Part shown: one piece after another, positions 11,495-22,705 of the stretch
Position numbering within the stretch: the first letter of the stretch is position 1
Layout: every line of letters begins with the position of its first letter
Notes under the pieces: generated by a model
Told to the model about the DNA's origin: nothing
What the model saw: the letters and a program-made list of their open reading frames with translations, nothing else
Database searches by the model: none
Assembly (NCBI GenBank): GCA_973895155.1
Contig: OZ316892.1
Coordinates: 27,218,001-27,282,000 of the forward strand
Length of the DNA stretch: 64,000 nt
Origin: Marsupella aquatica
Taxonomy: Eukaryota; Marchantiophyta
Direction: 5' to 3'
Position numbers and translations under genes: made by a program

Positions 11495-11817
11495 TGTGCG
11501 GAGAAATCAGATCAGGAAAAACACTCCAAACATACACGTGCTCAATAGTTATGTGGTTCACCTCAAGGTTGGCTACGTCATGGGAAGACCAAGCTTTATT
11601 AATGGTTATGTGTCTACTCAAGCATCACCATAGCTCTCATCTCTTCAAGCTCTCATCTCTTGCTATATCATTGTGTTCTCTCTTGAGAACTCTCTTGTGT
11701 GTTCTCACTCCACATAGAAGTTGAAGAGATAAGGACCAATCTCTTCAACTAGGGTTTACTCTAACCCTAGTTAACATACTAACCATAGTTCAACCCAAGA
11801 TTGAGTTAACCTCTACA
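11495..11817 (-). repeat. Copia LTR (5' LTR in element orientation)
   Basis: 323 bp, TGTGCGGAGAAAT start and TCTACA end; direct partner of 2491-2826. The following ATGCA is the right-hand target duplication. Confidence 0.95.
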
Positions 11818-12393
11818 ATGCAAAGGCAATCCCCAAAGTCTGAATACGTGATTAAACACCATTGATGCTACTTCCCGTGCCAAAACTGTCTTGCGCGTAG
11901 GAAGGAAAAATGTCATCTTAGAAAAACGATCGACGATTGTTAAGATGACATCATAGCTATGGGATGATGAAAGACTTTGGATAAAATCCATGGAGATGGA
12001 CTCCCAAGGTTCGGAAGCCACGGGTAAGGGTTGCAAGAGTCCTCATTTCGCTTTGTAAACCGTTCGGTTTTTCTAGCATGAGTAACAACTTTGCACATGT
12101 TGGAGTATTGAATTTTTCATGTCTGGCCAATACACGTTGCGGGACATACTTGAATAAGTAGAACGTTGTCCCCCATGCCCATCCCAAGGCGAGTCATGGT
12201 ACTTTCTCAGAATCTCTAATCTGAGTGACTCAGGAATGTAGACGCGACTCTGTTTGTATTGCCATAAATTGACATTATAGTTCTTGTCCAACACCCAAGA
12301 CACATGCCGTATCTTTCCTTGGACACCCCCTTTTGTTGCCACTCTTGCGCAAGTCAGTCGTCCGCGTATTGGGCAGCCAAGAGCATGGGCCAT
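11818..12393 (-). pseudogene. Gypsy integrase N-terminal half
   Basis: The minus strand encodes the zinc-binding region (EILRKYHDSPWDGHGG ... HVQSCYSC, the His-His-Cys-Cys pattern) and the start of the catalytic core: WESISMDFIQSL with the first catalytic Asp, then IVDRFSKMTFFLPTRK and HVFRLWGLP. The frame is cut at this point by the copia LTR. Its continuation (LSDRDSKFTGHF) is at 2490, over 9 kb away. Two in-frame stops (near 12.08 and 12.02 kb) separate the zinc region from the core. Confidence 0.9.
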
Positions 12394-12974
12394 TTGGTTT
12401 CCAGCATTAAAATGTCATTGGCACGATGATGCTCTTGCCTAGAAAGTGCATCAGCAGCCTTATTAATATTCCCTGGGACATGTTGTACTTCAAAGTCAAA
12501 GTTTGCAAGGAACATTTGCCAACGCATTTCTTTGGGACTCAATCGAGGCTTGAAATTGAAGTACCCTGCTGGCGAGCTATCTGAATGGACCACAAACTTA
12601 GGGCCGTTACGTAGATAGAACTCCCACTTTTTAATTGCATGGATGACGGCATACAATTCACGTTCTGGGGTGATCCAATGATTCTCTAGCTTACAAGACT
12701 CAAAAGCTACTGGGCGCCCGTCTTGATGAAGACAAGCGCCAATAGCAAAATCAGAGGCATCGGTCCATATCTCAAATAGTTTTCCAACTTCCGGTAATTT
12801 GAGAACCGGAGGAGTCACCATCCGGCGCTTAAGTTCAAGAAATGCTATTTCGCAATCTTGGGTCCAAACAAACACTTTATATGTCAATGTTAACATTGTT
12901 AACGGTCTAGAAAGGCGTGCAAAGCCTTGGATGTAATGTCGATAAAAACCCACAAATCCCCAAAAGGACCTAAC
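12354..12974 (-). pseudogene. Gypsy RNase H and RT connection
   Basis: A 199-codon minus-strand frame contains GFYRHYIQGFARLSRPL, the RNase H catalytic start EIWTDASDFAIGACL (Asp), ITPERELYAVIHAIKKWEFYL (Glu) and FVVHSDSSP (Asp). It ends at FEVQHVPGNINKAADALSRQEH, a standard gypsy RNase H terminus. All expected acidic residues are visible. A stop at 12975 separates it from the RT frame upstream. A frame change near 12354 separates it from the integrase. Confidence 0.9.
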
Positions 12975-14105
12975 CTATTTGGCTCTTGCAGGTCGTTCCC
13001 AATCACGAATATCAATGAGTTTGTCATGGCTTGGTTTGATGCCATCCTTGGTAAAGGTGTGCCCTAAAAATTGGATTTCATTCATGGCAAACTCACATTT
13101 GCTTGGTTTATCAAAGAGATGAGCTTTGCGCAAACGCCGAAGCACTTCCTTTAGTAATTGCTCATGCTCTTCCATGGTTTTTGAATAAATCAAGATGTCG
13201 TCAATGAAGACAACTACTCCTTGATCCAACAAATCATGAAAAATTGTGTTTATCATTTTCATGAACGTGGCTGTGGCATTGCATAATCCAAATGGCATTA
13301 CCAAATACTCAAAGGATCCAAACCTGGTACGCATGGCGGTTTTATATTCATCGTCTTTTGCCATACGAATTTGATAATAATCGGATCGTAAGTCTACCTT
13401 AGAAAACTTCCGAGCACCTGAGAGCGAGCCAAATAAATCATCCATATGAGGTAGCGGATAGCGATTCTTGACCGTTTGTTTGTTGAGGGCTCGATAATCA
13501 GCACAAAGTTGTAAGGTTCTGTCTTTCTTGGCCACAAATAGCGCGGGTGCACCATAAGGGCTCTTACTAGGCCTGATAAACCCTTGATTAATCAATTCAT
13601 CTAATGCTTCCTTGAGCATTCCACGTTTGTTCAAGTTCAAACGGTAAGGGGCCTTCGCTTGAGGAGTCGAAACCGGTTCCAGCTCAACTTGGTGATCAAC
13701 TTCTCTTCGTGGAGGTAATCCCTTAGGTAACTTTTGCGATAAAACATCACTGAATTCCTTCAAAATTTCAGGAATTCGTCCGCAATCGGGGCCAATTGTT
13801 ACTGTCTTAGACTTATTCATAGAGCTCTTAGTTGGATGGAGATGAAAAAAGAAACATTCATGTCCACCCTTGAAGTCCTTCCACCATTGCTTGGCCGAAA
13901 TACAAGGGGTCAACCATGACACTGTACTTACTTGGAGAAACTTTTCTTTATTCTCAGAAATTTCATGTACAATGATGGGATTACCTCCCGTACTCGGGAA
14001 AATCAACAATGCCTTGCTAGGTTGAAGAGTAATATTATGCTTACGGAGGTAGCCTATAGACAATATAAAGTCTACCTCCAAGCCATCTAAAACAAAGAAC
14101 CTTTC
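12975..14105 (-). pseudogene. Gypsy reverse transcriptase
   Basis: A 368-codon minus-strand frame shows the RT blocks in order: INQGFIRPSKSPYGAPALFV, CADYRALNKQTVKNRYPLP, FSKVDLRSDYYQIRM, FGSFEYLVMPFGLCNA and the catalytic VVFIDDILIYS, then FLGHTFTKDGIKPS. The catalytic Asp pair is intact. A few changes in conserved positions (for example LRSDY where LxSGY is usual) point to decay. One stop (14106) divides it from the gag-protease frame, and it is otherwise in phase. Confidence 0.92.
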
Positions 14106-15362
14106 CTAGCTTACAAAATTCCTATCTTTGCCAACAACTTCTACTTTGAGATGTCTGACTACTTTTGAAACTAATCCTTGGGTGTCATTGGCAAACTTAC
14201 ACACCAAGGGATCTAACAACTCGTGCACGGTTGCTCCGCTACGTTTGACTGCCGCCTTGCTTATGAAGTTGGCAGTCGCACCTGAATCAATCAAAGCAAC
14301 ATCCCGACAATTGTTAGCTAATGTTTCAATTAGGATAAGTTTTGCAAGATCGTCTACCTTTGCATCAATAATCTTCTCTAGCAACACTTTGTCTATATCA
14401 ATGATGGAATTACCGTAAGGAGCTCTAGCATCTAACAGAAGATTGGTTAGAGCAATACTCACCTTAACGCTTTTAGACCCCGCATCCAAATTAGGTTTGG
14501 CGCCCTTGCGTGGACACTCCTTACTTAGATGACCAGGCTCGCCACATTCAAAGCAAAGCCCTTCCAACTTGCGCTTTTCCTTGATTGCTTCACGTTTTGC
14601 TTTTTCAGATGATGATTGACCTGGCCTGGGCAAAAACTTCCATCCACGTTTGGGGTGGACGGAAGGTCCATGAGAGTTTGCATCTGAACTCGGTCGCTCT
14701 TGTTGCTTACGCTTAGCACCAAAAACTTTGAGTTTCTTACTCTCCGCTAGCTCGGATTGCTCTTTGCCACCAACCTTAGCCAAACCAGGACGATTGTTCA
14801 CCAATGTTGTGGCTCGGTCAAAGGCATTAGTGAGTTGTTTAAATTCATGCTGCCTATCTTGCAATTTTTCATGGAGCAACGGTGGAAGCTTGACAATGAA
14901 ATTATGCAATTGCGTTGAAAGGGTTTCATCCCCTTCCGAAATACACGCCAATTGCATCTGATAGTAGGCGATATACTTTTGTATATCGCCTCTATAAGTC
15001 ATTTCAGAGACACACTTCTTTGCGTGTCGCTCCGGATACTTGGTGGTGACATTGAGCCGGAGATCTTCAACCATGTCTTTCCAAACAAGCGGTTAACCAC
15101 TAGCCTCGAGAGTCTTTACCCAAGACTTGTACCAAGTTAAGGCATACTCTCGCAGATACGGGGCGGCAGCGGAGGCCCAAGTGGATGGGGCAGCACATGC
15201 TTGGAGATGGATCTCCATAGTAGTGAACCATTGCCAAAACTTTTGTCCACTTTGTTCATAGGCTCCATCATAAGTCGGGGGTGTGGGCAACTGATTGACT
15301 TGCACCATACCCTTTCTATTAGGCCAGTCACCCTTGTCGCTTTTGACAAGTTCTTTGCCCAA
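14106..15362 (-). pseudogene. Gypsy gag and aspartic protease
   Basis: Minus-strand frame from 15362 with one TAA at 15093. The first part is a retrotransposon gag capsid (FWQWFTTMEIHLQACAAP ... YALTWYKSWV, then the 'YIAYYQMQLACISEGDETL' region). A basic linker precedes the zinc knuckle CFECGEPGHLSKEC (about 14525-14570). The aspartic protease motif ALIDSGATANFIS follows at about 14270, with the catalytic Asp-Ser-Gly intact. The region ends at the TAG at 14106, beyond which the RT polyprotein continues in phase. Confidence 0.9.
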
Positions 15363-15376
15363 GTTTAAAATGTAAA

Positions 15377-16174
15377 TTACTGGGCATTTTTGTCAACGTC
15401 GAGCGTCAAATAAATTTGGCGCTGCTTGGCGGTCAGCTGGTCCAAGAAGGTCACGGACCTACTTGGTAACATGGTTGTGCCTGATGAATGTTTCTCTTTT
15501 GGTCTCCTCTCTTGAGTCCCCGGTTCCTCCTCTAAAAAGGCTTCCTTGACTGGTGGGGGCTCAGAATCACCCGCAATGTCCTCACCATCAAGCCCCAGAT
15601 TATCCATAATCAAATCATCATCATGCTCATCATTTGAAAAATCAAGCTCGTGAGCGGCAGGGCTAACTTCCTCTTTTTCAAAGTAGTCAGCCCGTGGATC
15701 GCCAAGGCTTGCGACGCTAGCGGGGGTTGTATCATTTGCCTTACTCTTATGTCGTTGTCCAGAGATTTTTGGCAGAGTAAGAGGGTCGGAATGAAGCCCC
15801 CCTACTATCATCCCACTCATTGGAGTGAATGGAGGGGCGTGAGCCACTTCAGCCATTGATTTTGCCTTGATACGTCGCTTTCGCCCTTTCCCCTTGGCCA
15901 TCCCAAGATCGATTGCAAATGCTTTCAGTCGCACCACCAAGCCCAAGCCGTTAAGATAAGCCCCCGCAAAAAAAATTTGCTTATTTTCTTTTGGATTCTG
16001 ACTTAACTTGACGTTTGGCCCCGGCGTCTTTACTATCTGCACAAGCAACCAACCAATTGGTAAGAACCCGTCTTGATCTCGGAACTCCCAAGACCATTGT
16101 CTTGCATCAAGCTCAATAGTCGTTAGTAAGTAGGTCAGCGGATAGAACCTCCCAGGCCCGCATGGCCTTGCCAT
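15377..16174 (-). other. 265-codon ORF upstream of gypsy gag, no recognised domain
   Basis: The open frame covers a basic segment (KGKGRKRRIKAK, about residue 95-106) and a very acidic, disordered-looking C-terminal half with a repeated E/D pattern. The first 60 codons overlap sequence that recurs non-coding at about 61.83-62.01 kb. That part is therefore more likely element leader DNA than protein. The acidic part may be an N-terminal extension of gag. I do not recognise it. Confidence 0.35.
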
Positions 16175-16256
16175 AAGCTGAAACTAAGGTTGGCATCATT
16201 GTTCGTCCAGAACAATCTATCTATCGGATGTCGCCCAAGCTTTCCCACTTTCTATC

Positions 16257-16553
16257 CTCGGGGGTCTCACTATATGGGGACCTCCCCATCGCCTGCGACG
16301 TTTTTAGGCCTCGGACCCCCTAAAATGTAAGAAATTTTTTAAATTTTTTAACCCCTATAGAGTTGGAATATTCTTGGAATATTCTAAAAATTGGATTAAA
16401 AATACCCTAATATTCTTATAAGTCTCAAAATTGAATTTAAAAGACCCTATTGTTCTTCTACAAAAATTCTTAAGTCTTCCCTTAGAACCAATAAAATGAC
16501 CCTATTCTTCGTCGCACGTGATATGTCATTTTTGTGGAAGTGAAACCCCCGAG
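16257..16553. mobile_element. 297-bp MITE, copy 1, with perfect 8-bp target duplication
   Basis: Terminal inverted repeat CTCGGGGGTCTCAC, with one mismatch at the right end. Flanked on both sides by TTTCTATC (16249-16256 and 16554-16561). Same length and about 93 % identical by eye to 48415-48711. No coding capacity; interior AT-rich. Eight-base duplications are typical of hAT elements. Confidence 0.93.
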
Positions 16554-16561
16554 TTTCTATC

Positions 16562-18190
16562 CGTCAATGGCTGACCGCCCTGCCTCCAGGACGTGCCCAT
16601 GGCCCAAACTCAGTTTGTCACAAACTAGTAGTAACACGCCGGGACCATTCAGTTTCTAGATCTTAGCCACCTCTTTGCGAAACCGGGTTCTGCTCAACCT
16701 CTCATCATGCATCGGGACCAGATCTCAACGGCAGCCCCCAGAGTCTACTTGGTTCTACCTCTTCAACATCAGGTCCCCGTGGGAACCAAATGCGGTTTGG
16801 TCACTGTTCAACTTTGGATCGGCAAGAGGGACTCCCCCCATTGCAAGCCTCAAAACCAAAACCATCCAATGCACAATCAGAGAGCACCATGAGGTAGATT
16901 TCTTCATTAGCTTTCCAACGAGCCCAAGAACTTCCCCAATGGAGATCCGGTCGTCGAGTTATGCTTGTTTCCGCTTCAAAACTTGAAACGACGTATCTTC
17001 GTCGATCGCGATCAGCTCGAGCTCAAACTTGAGAGGACCACTCCCCTCATATATGCTTCTAGGGACCTGCCACCCCCGGACCAGCTTTGGTCCCCTATCT
17101 TTGGCCCTCCTACCCGAGGGTCCGTGGGCCCCGCCACTTAGCTCAAAACGAAGATAATCGAAAACCTTTCGTAACTTGGCCTCGAGCACAAATTGTGGCA
17201 TAGGGGGCTAAAAGTTGCGGCCCTAAACCTGCTCTGGTCTAGGCAACCCCCCGGTCCAGGAAACCCCCTCTTAATCCATCGATGCGCGGTGACTCTAATC
17301 AAGTCTAAATTGACCATAATTTTTGGCCCCTAGGTCCGTTGGCCAAAAAATACACGGCCCCATGATCGGGCTCATGTGGGGCTTCTTGGGCCCCTATGGT
17401 GATCCGTTGGAAAAATAGTTCATTTTTTTGTGATCGGCAACGGGCCCAAACTACAAGTATGCGGCTTGAGTCGACCCCTGGGTCCGTTGGCCGAGAAATA
17501 TGCGGCCCCATGATTGGGCTCATGTGGGGCTTCTCGGGCCCCTATGGTGATCCATTGGAAAATAGTTCATTTTTCCATGATCGGCAATGGGCCCAAACTA
17601 CAAGTATGCGGCTTGAGTCGGCCATAACTTTTGGCCCCTGGGTCAGTTGGCCAAGAAATATGCGGCCTCATGATCGGGTTCATGTGGGGCTTCTTGGGCC
17701 CCTATGGTGATCCGTTGGAAAAATAGTTCATTTTTCCATGATCGGCAACGGGCCCAATAGAGTTAATTGGAGCGCGCTTTTCTCAAGTCTTGTCCTTGCT
17801 CTTACTAGCCTCCTCTTTGTTAGTCGCATCCCTAATGGCCATGATGGTAGCAAATCTAAGAGGGGCTCAACGCTGGAGTTAGGCAACGCCAGAGCAATTA
17901 TGAGTAGGTGAAAGTTGTATTCGCGACTTGCACCCCCCCTTTTTAAATGGTTGACGTCTGCGTCAACCAAATGGGTACCATACCACACGCCTAGACCAAT
18001 TGGCGTCTAGAAGGTGATGTAAGGTAACAAGTGGTCCGTCCTATAAGGTAGACACGGACCTAGTTGAAGTGCGCATCTCAAGTCTTAGAGAAATTCAACT
18101 TATCTAACAAATGAGTTAGATGTCAGTATGCTTGGGCAAGCCGACTCCTTGTCCAACAAACCCTTCAACATTTCCCGAAGATAACTCCCA
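16562..18190. other. GC-rich non-coding stretch, probable LTR or satellite-like material
   Basis: No gene seen. Holds the tandem repeat at 17310-17756 and short ORFs without motifs. The stretch at 16.56-16.65 kb resembles 62.01-62.06 kb (a CCCAGGAC block then a GGGACC block). The composition and position just beyond gag would suit a 5' LTR of the outer gypsy element, but no partner was found. Confidence 0.4.
17310..17756. repeat. Three tandem units of about 150-160 bp
   Basis: Each unit contains a 'ggcccctaggtccgttggcc'-like block, 'ggccccatgatcgggctcat', 'ggcccctatggtgatccgtt' and 'ttccatgatcggcaacgggc'-like blocks. The shared block CCCCTATGGT occurs at 17391, 17539 and 17699, giving periods of 148 and 160 bp. 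Confidence 0.9.
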
Positions 18191-18206
18191 CAGGTTTGAT
18201 CAAACT

Positions 18207-19654
18207 TAGAGTATGTTGTTGCCTATGCTTCACGCAGTAACAACAAGGCAGAAAGAAACTACACATCCTATGAAGGAGAGCTACTTGCTATGGTATGGGT
18301 TGTGGTACATTTCCAACCATACCTATATGGTAAGAAGTTTGTGTTGTTCACAGATCATCAGCCACTTAAATGGTTGATGACTAACGATAAATTGACCAGT
18401 AAGTTAGCTAGGTGGCATTGATCTTGCAAGAGTACACTTTTGATGTCATCTATCAACCAGGAGTCACCCATCAGAATGCTGATGCAATGTCACGCAGTCC
18501 TCTGAGTACAACCAAAGATCACGGCTGCAAGACAAGATTTTGATGCTACAGCCGAACCAACCGCTACTGCATGCTTGACACTATTGGCGGATGTGTAGGT
18601 TGTTGAGGTTACATCTGTAGATATATGGAACGATTATGCAACCCTACACTATATACAACAGGGGGATTTAATTCCTTCTAATGCTACCCTCATGGAGAGA
18701 GACCGCATCCAGCACAGAGCACGTCGATATGCATGGAAGGGTAACCATTTGATCCAACTATTCCCATCAGGGGATCGAGTGGTTCCACGTGTGTTGGAGA
18801 GACCAGCACTGATACAGAAGATCCATTCCGAGTTGGGGCATTTTGGCATGAAACGCACCCACAGCTTGCTCACTCCTCACTTCACGTGGCGAGGTATATA
18901 CACGCAAGTGAGGGATGTGTTGGCTCGATGTGCAGAATGCAATCGAGTAAAGAGTTCATTCTCAGACCGCCAAATGCAGTTGCGACCTCTACCAATTCAA
19001 AGGTTATTCTACCGTTGGTCATGTGACTTGGCTGGTGAATTATCGATTACACTCAGGGGTAATATCTTTGTGATGATTATAATTGAGCACTTTTCAAAAT
19101 AGATTGAGTTAGTGCCACTGCGTAACAAGTCATCCCACATCACCAGCCAGGAATTTCTACAACGGGTTCTCAATCAGTTTGGCGCATGTGCTGAATGCTT
19201 AACTGATCAGGGAACAGAGTTCAGAGGAGAGTTTCAAGACCTCCTCGACCATGCGCTCATTGATCACAGGAGGATATCACGCGATCATCCACAAGCTGAT
19301 GGTCTTACAGAACGCATGGTCTAGACATGTAAGAAAGAGCTACGCAAGATTTTCCTTACCAAAAACAAGGTTGATTGGGATCTACAACTACCCTATATTG
19401 CTATGGGTTACCGTATGTCCAAGCATGCAACTCTTTCATCATTTTCTCCTTATTTTCAGTTATTTGGTCGACATCCGGTACCACCCTCTGCCATTGCACC
19501 GCAGATGGACCAGGTAGTGGACCTAGACAATGAGCAGGTTTCGGCTCAGGTCATTTCAGACATAGCAGCTTTGTTCAAGCGAGTCATGCCTATGGCCATG
19601 CAAAACCTTTGCATTGCTCAACATTGGGATACTTTGTGCTATGCTTACACCCGT
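18207..19654 (+). pseudogene. Plus-strand gypsy RNase H and integrase, 5'-truncated and interrupted
   Basis: The plus strand encodes a gypsy RNase H (VVAYASRSNNKAERNYTSYE, LLAMVWVVVHFQPYLYGKKF, LFTDHQPLKWLM) with a one-base frameshift near 18.42 kb. The integrase from about 18690 has a zinc region (HSELGHFGMKRTH ... CAECNRVK) and core blocks WSCDLAGEL, LTDQGTEFRGEF and HPQADGLTERMV, giving the three catalytic acids. Two TAG stops (about 19102 and 19324) stand where Trp and Gln are expected. RT and gag are missing upstream. The frame stops at 19654, where another element's LTR begins, and resumes at 27181. Confidence 0.9.
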
Positions 19655-20498
19655 TGTCACGTGGACTTTAAGTTAGGGGCTCCTCGGGCAAACTACTCGC
19701 TTCTGGCTGCGATCAGGACAGGTGACAAGCAATTTTCGGAGCAAACTCTCACTCCTTTATATTTTTTACTTTTCTCACAAAGTTTACAATAGGTGCCCTC
19801 AAGTAAGCTTGCCCGCAAGAGTCTGGTAGCTGGCCCTACGGCGGGCCGCTACCTCTAACTTATTGGGTAGAACTCCTCGAGTGACTAACTACTCGAAATC
19901 TGACGGAAAAATTATCCTCCTTAGTTCACAAAACCAAAACTCGACTAGCTACTCTACTAGTCTAAAACAGCTCGCACGGAACTCGGGCCTGGACCAACGA
20001 GGCTCCAGACTTGAGAAACTCCCCACCTGGATCAATGAGACTCCAGACTCAAGAAACTCCCCGCCTAGATCAACGAGACTCTAGACTCGAGAAACTCCCC
20101 GCCTGGATCAGAAACTCCTTGCCTGGATCGAAAACTCACTCAGAACTCCAAAACCGACGCACAACAGCCGAGTCCCGCAGAACGGAGCGGAACTCACAGA
20201 ACGTAATTCAACTGACCTCAATAGACAACCGTCAACCACAATGAGCCAAGTCTTAAGTAGCATCAGAAACCCAACCATCCAGCCTGAGCCAGCTGCCATC
20301 AGCGAGGCTCATCCAAACTCCAAGCCTGGTGACTCATCCAAACTCCAAACCTGGTGACGACGAGTCACCCAATCGCCAAACCTCAATCCATCCAACCAAG
20401 CAGCCTCTCCGAGTCAACATGCATGCAACCCAACCGGGAAGCCTCGTCCATCATCCCCTATAAAAGCCATTCCTGAGCCGAAATCATTCGGCACGACA
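19655..20498 (-). repeat. Gypsy LTR, left copy (844 bp)
   Basis: Direct partner of 26406-27180. Longer because it carries about two extra units of a 34-38-bp tandem repeat (around 20005-20110, containing GAAACTCCCCGCCTGGATCA). Confidence 0.95.
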
Positions 20499-20510
20499 TC
20501 CTCCCCCAAT
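20499..20510 (-). other. Polypurine tract of the inserted gypsy element
   Basis: The minus strand reads TTGGGGGAGGA directly before the LTR end at 20498. Confidence 0.75.
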
Positions 20511-20543
20511 AAACCTGAGCAGCCTCCGGTCTGCTCCAATCCT

Positions 20544-21998
20544 TCAGATTTCCTCCAAGTCTGAGTCTGAACTCGAGCCATGCGCCTGGACCACTTCCTC
20601 CTCAAGAAACTCAAACCCAAAGCCTTCAGACTCGGCCTTAGGCACTCCACTTTCCAGAAACCCAAAATCCAACTCATCCGAATCGGAACCAGTCAAGTCA
20701 CTTCCGAAACTCAAGCCCATCGGATGCGCCTGGACCAGCGCCTCGTCTTCAAACTCACTCAAGTCGGAACTTGAGTCCATTCCCTTCTCAGTCCTCCTCT
20801 TGAAGATCTTCACCCTTTTCCCTGCGTAAGGTACTTGGTGAACCGTCCCATCCAACTCCCGAATAGTGTAGGTCGCATTCGCATGAACAGCAACCACCAC
20901 ATACGGACCTTGCCACCTCCGAGCAAACTTGTTTCGGCTCAAGTGTTGCTCGTCCAACTTACTTTCGTAAACCAGAACCCAATCCCCTTCCTTAACCAAG
21001 ACAGGTCTCAACCGATGAGTCCTGTCGAACCTACCCTTGTTCCTTAACCTTGCCATCTTCAATTGCTTCCGAGCCACCTCAATCTTTGCAGGTAACAAGT
21101 TGAAGTGTCCGATTCTTCGAGCCAGCAACTCCTCTCTCGAAACTTCATCTTTCTATCCAATCAGTCGCCAGCTGCAAACATCTTCTTCGAGTGGCATCAT
21201 CGGCAAGTGCCCAGTAAGTAGCTCAGCCGGAACGTATCCGGTCACTGAGCTACATGTCATCCGATCCGCTAGCAGAGCAAGTGGAAGGAGACTCAACCAC
21301 CTGCCCAAGTCCCCATCACAAGCCTTAGCCAAAGCGCCCACAATCTGCATGTGCCCCCTTTCAGACTTCCCATTGCCTTCCGGATTATAACTCGAAGTCA
21401 GCTTCAGTTTGATGCGGTATTGGTTGAAAAACTCTTGCGCTTCCTTGGAGCTGAGATCCCCCCTATCAGCCCTGATCCTCGTAAAGCACCCATGCCTTGC
21501 AATGATATCCTCAAGTATGAACTGGCAAACGGCAGCAGTAGTGTTTGAAACCAGCGCTCTCCCTTCCACATAAGAAGACAAGTCTTCTCTTGCCAAAACC
21601 AAGTATCTTGCTCCATTACTCTCTCTTGGCATGTACACCACATCAACAGCCCATTGAAAGTGTAGAGCCACGGGGTAAGTCGGAACCAATCCATCCCTAT
21701 GTCGGATCCTCGAGTAAAACTGGCAAATCTCACAAGTCTCGACATAGTCTCGAACGGCCAAGTACAAACTTGGCCACCAGTACAGCTTCCGAACCCTTTC
21801 GTAAGTCGAATGCACCCCTTTGTGCCCAGCCATGTCAGCATCATGGCTCTCTTTGAGAATTCGGTCTTTCTCACCCTTTGTATCCACAACCCTCTGCAAC
21901 AACTGACTTGGGTCCTTATGCCTTCGCCACAAATAACCCTCCCTCAATAGGAACTTGTAAGATCTCTTCCGGATCTTGACGAACTCCTGGTAACTCCA
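20544..21998 (-). pseudogene. Gypsy integrase of the inserted element
   Basis: Minus-strand frames 21947-21153 and 21128-20544. The zinc region is HDADMAGHKGVHSTYERVRK ... CEICQF. Catalytic acids appear in QWAVDVVYMP, RIRADRGDLSSKEA and NPEGNGKSERGH. The C-terminal frame carries a GPY/F-like module (GDWVLVYESKLDE, KFARRWQGPYVVV). It ends in an acidic Ser/Asp-rich tail of about 80 residues without a chromodomain. A frame break separates the two parts near 21.14 kb. Integrase inserts the element cDNA; that is family knowledge. Confidence 0.88.
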
Positions 21999-22705
21999 CT
22001 ATGGTTGCTTCTCCAAAGTGCTAATGTAACGCCCGATATCCAGCAACTCTCCCGAGTAGAGTTCCTCCTTGAACTCTAGACTTCCAACACTTTTGGTTCT
22101 GGTCACCTCGCCAACTCTCGTTGCTACCTCATTTCCGAATCTCGCCCTCGACAGCATGTCGGCAACCGGATTATCCTTTCCCGCAATGTGACTTAGCTCA
22201 GGGTGAACATCCGAATGAAAGCGATCCACCTGAGCATCGCTATGTCAGGCGTGTCACAATTCGCGATCATCCCCAGCAGCGATTGGCAATCAGTCTCAAC
22301 CACCATCGGCGCCCCAATCAAATAGTTCCTCTCCTGATGGAGTGCCACCTTGGCACCCCAAAGTTCTCTCTTAACTTGGGCATATCTCCTTTGCCTTTCC
22401 GTAAAAATTTTCGCCCCAAATCTGATCGCATACCTTTCTCCATTCTCGTCATCTTGCCCAACAGCCCACCCGGCTGCGAACGAACTCGCATCAACAGTCA
22501 TGATCAGTGGTCGCCCGCTCTCATAGTCCGCAGCTCGGAGAACTGGTGGGCTCATGAGAGCTCTCTTAAGCTTAGCCATTGCTTCACTATGCTCGGGTAG
22601 CCATCTCCACTTAACCTTTTTCCTCAATAGCTCATAGAGCGGGTCCGCCAGGTGCGAGAAGTGAGGGATCCAGATCTTGTAAAAGACACAAGCACCCAGA
22701 AACCT
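21999..22705 (-). pseudogene. Gypsy RNase H of the inserted element
   Basis: Reads IMTVDASSFAAGWAVGQ (first Asp), ERQRRYAQVKRELWGAKVAL (Glu) and MVVETDCQSLLGMI (Asp). A frame change near 22.2 kb precedes FHSDVHPELSHIAGKDNPVADMLSR, the usual RNase H end. It follows the RT frame directly after a single TGA at 22706 and ends at the stop at 21999. Confidence 0.88.

Larger units (their letters stand above)
2491..11817 (-). mobile_element. Complete but decayed Ty1/copia retrotransposon inserted into the gypsy integrase
   Basis: Two direct LTRs (2491-2826 and 11495-11817) start TGTG and end TCTACA. They bracket a primer site complementary to initiator tRNA-Met and a polypurine tract, placing the 5' end at the right. 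Flanking 5-mers are GTGCA on the left and ATGCA on the right, a 5-bp target duplication with one mismatch. Comparing the LTRs by eye gives about 11 substitutions over 323 aligned bases (roughly 3-4 %), mostly transitions, plus a 12-bp duplication in the left copy. Minus-strand order is gag, protease, integrase, RT, as in copia. Two rearrangements stand out: a 3.3-kb insertion between gag and protease (6088-9403) and an RNase H segment in inverted orientation (2915-3190). Confidence 0.95.
1590..16200 (-). mobile_element. Outer Ty3/gypsy chromovirus-type retrotransposon, interrupted and degraded
   Basis: Read on the minus strand, the element runs gag (with CCHC knuckle), protease, reverse transcriptase, RNase H, integrase and a C-terminal chromodomain, the order of a Ty3/gypsy chromovirus. 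The integrase is broken at its second catalytic block by the copia element at 2491-11817. The reading frame resumes at the same codon on the other side apart from the 5-bp target duplication. In-frame stops lie in gag (15093), after protease (14106), after RT (12975), in the integrase linker (two near 12.0-12.08 kb) and before the chromodomain; there is a frame change near 12.35 kb. It cannot be autonomous. LTRs were not identified. The GC-rich sequence at 16.56-17.76 kb is a candidate 5' LTR, but no matching copy is seen at the other end, so the outer limits are approximate. Confidence 0.85.
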
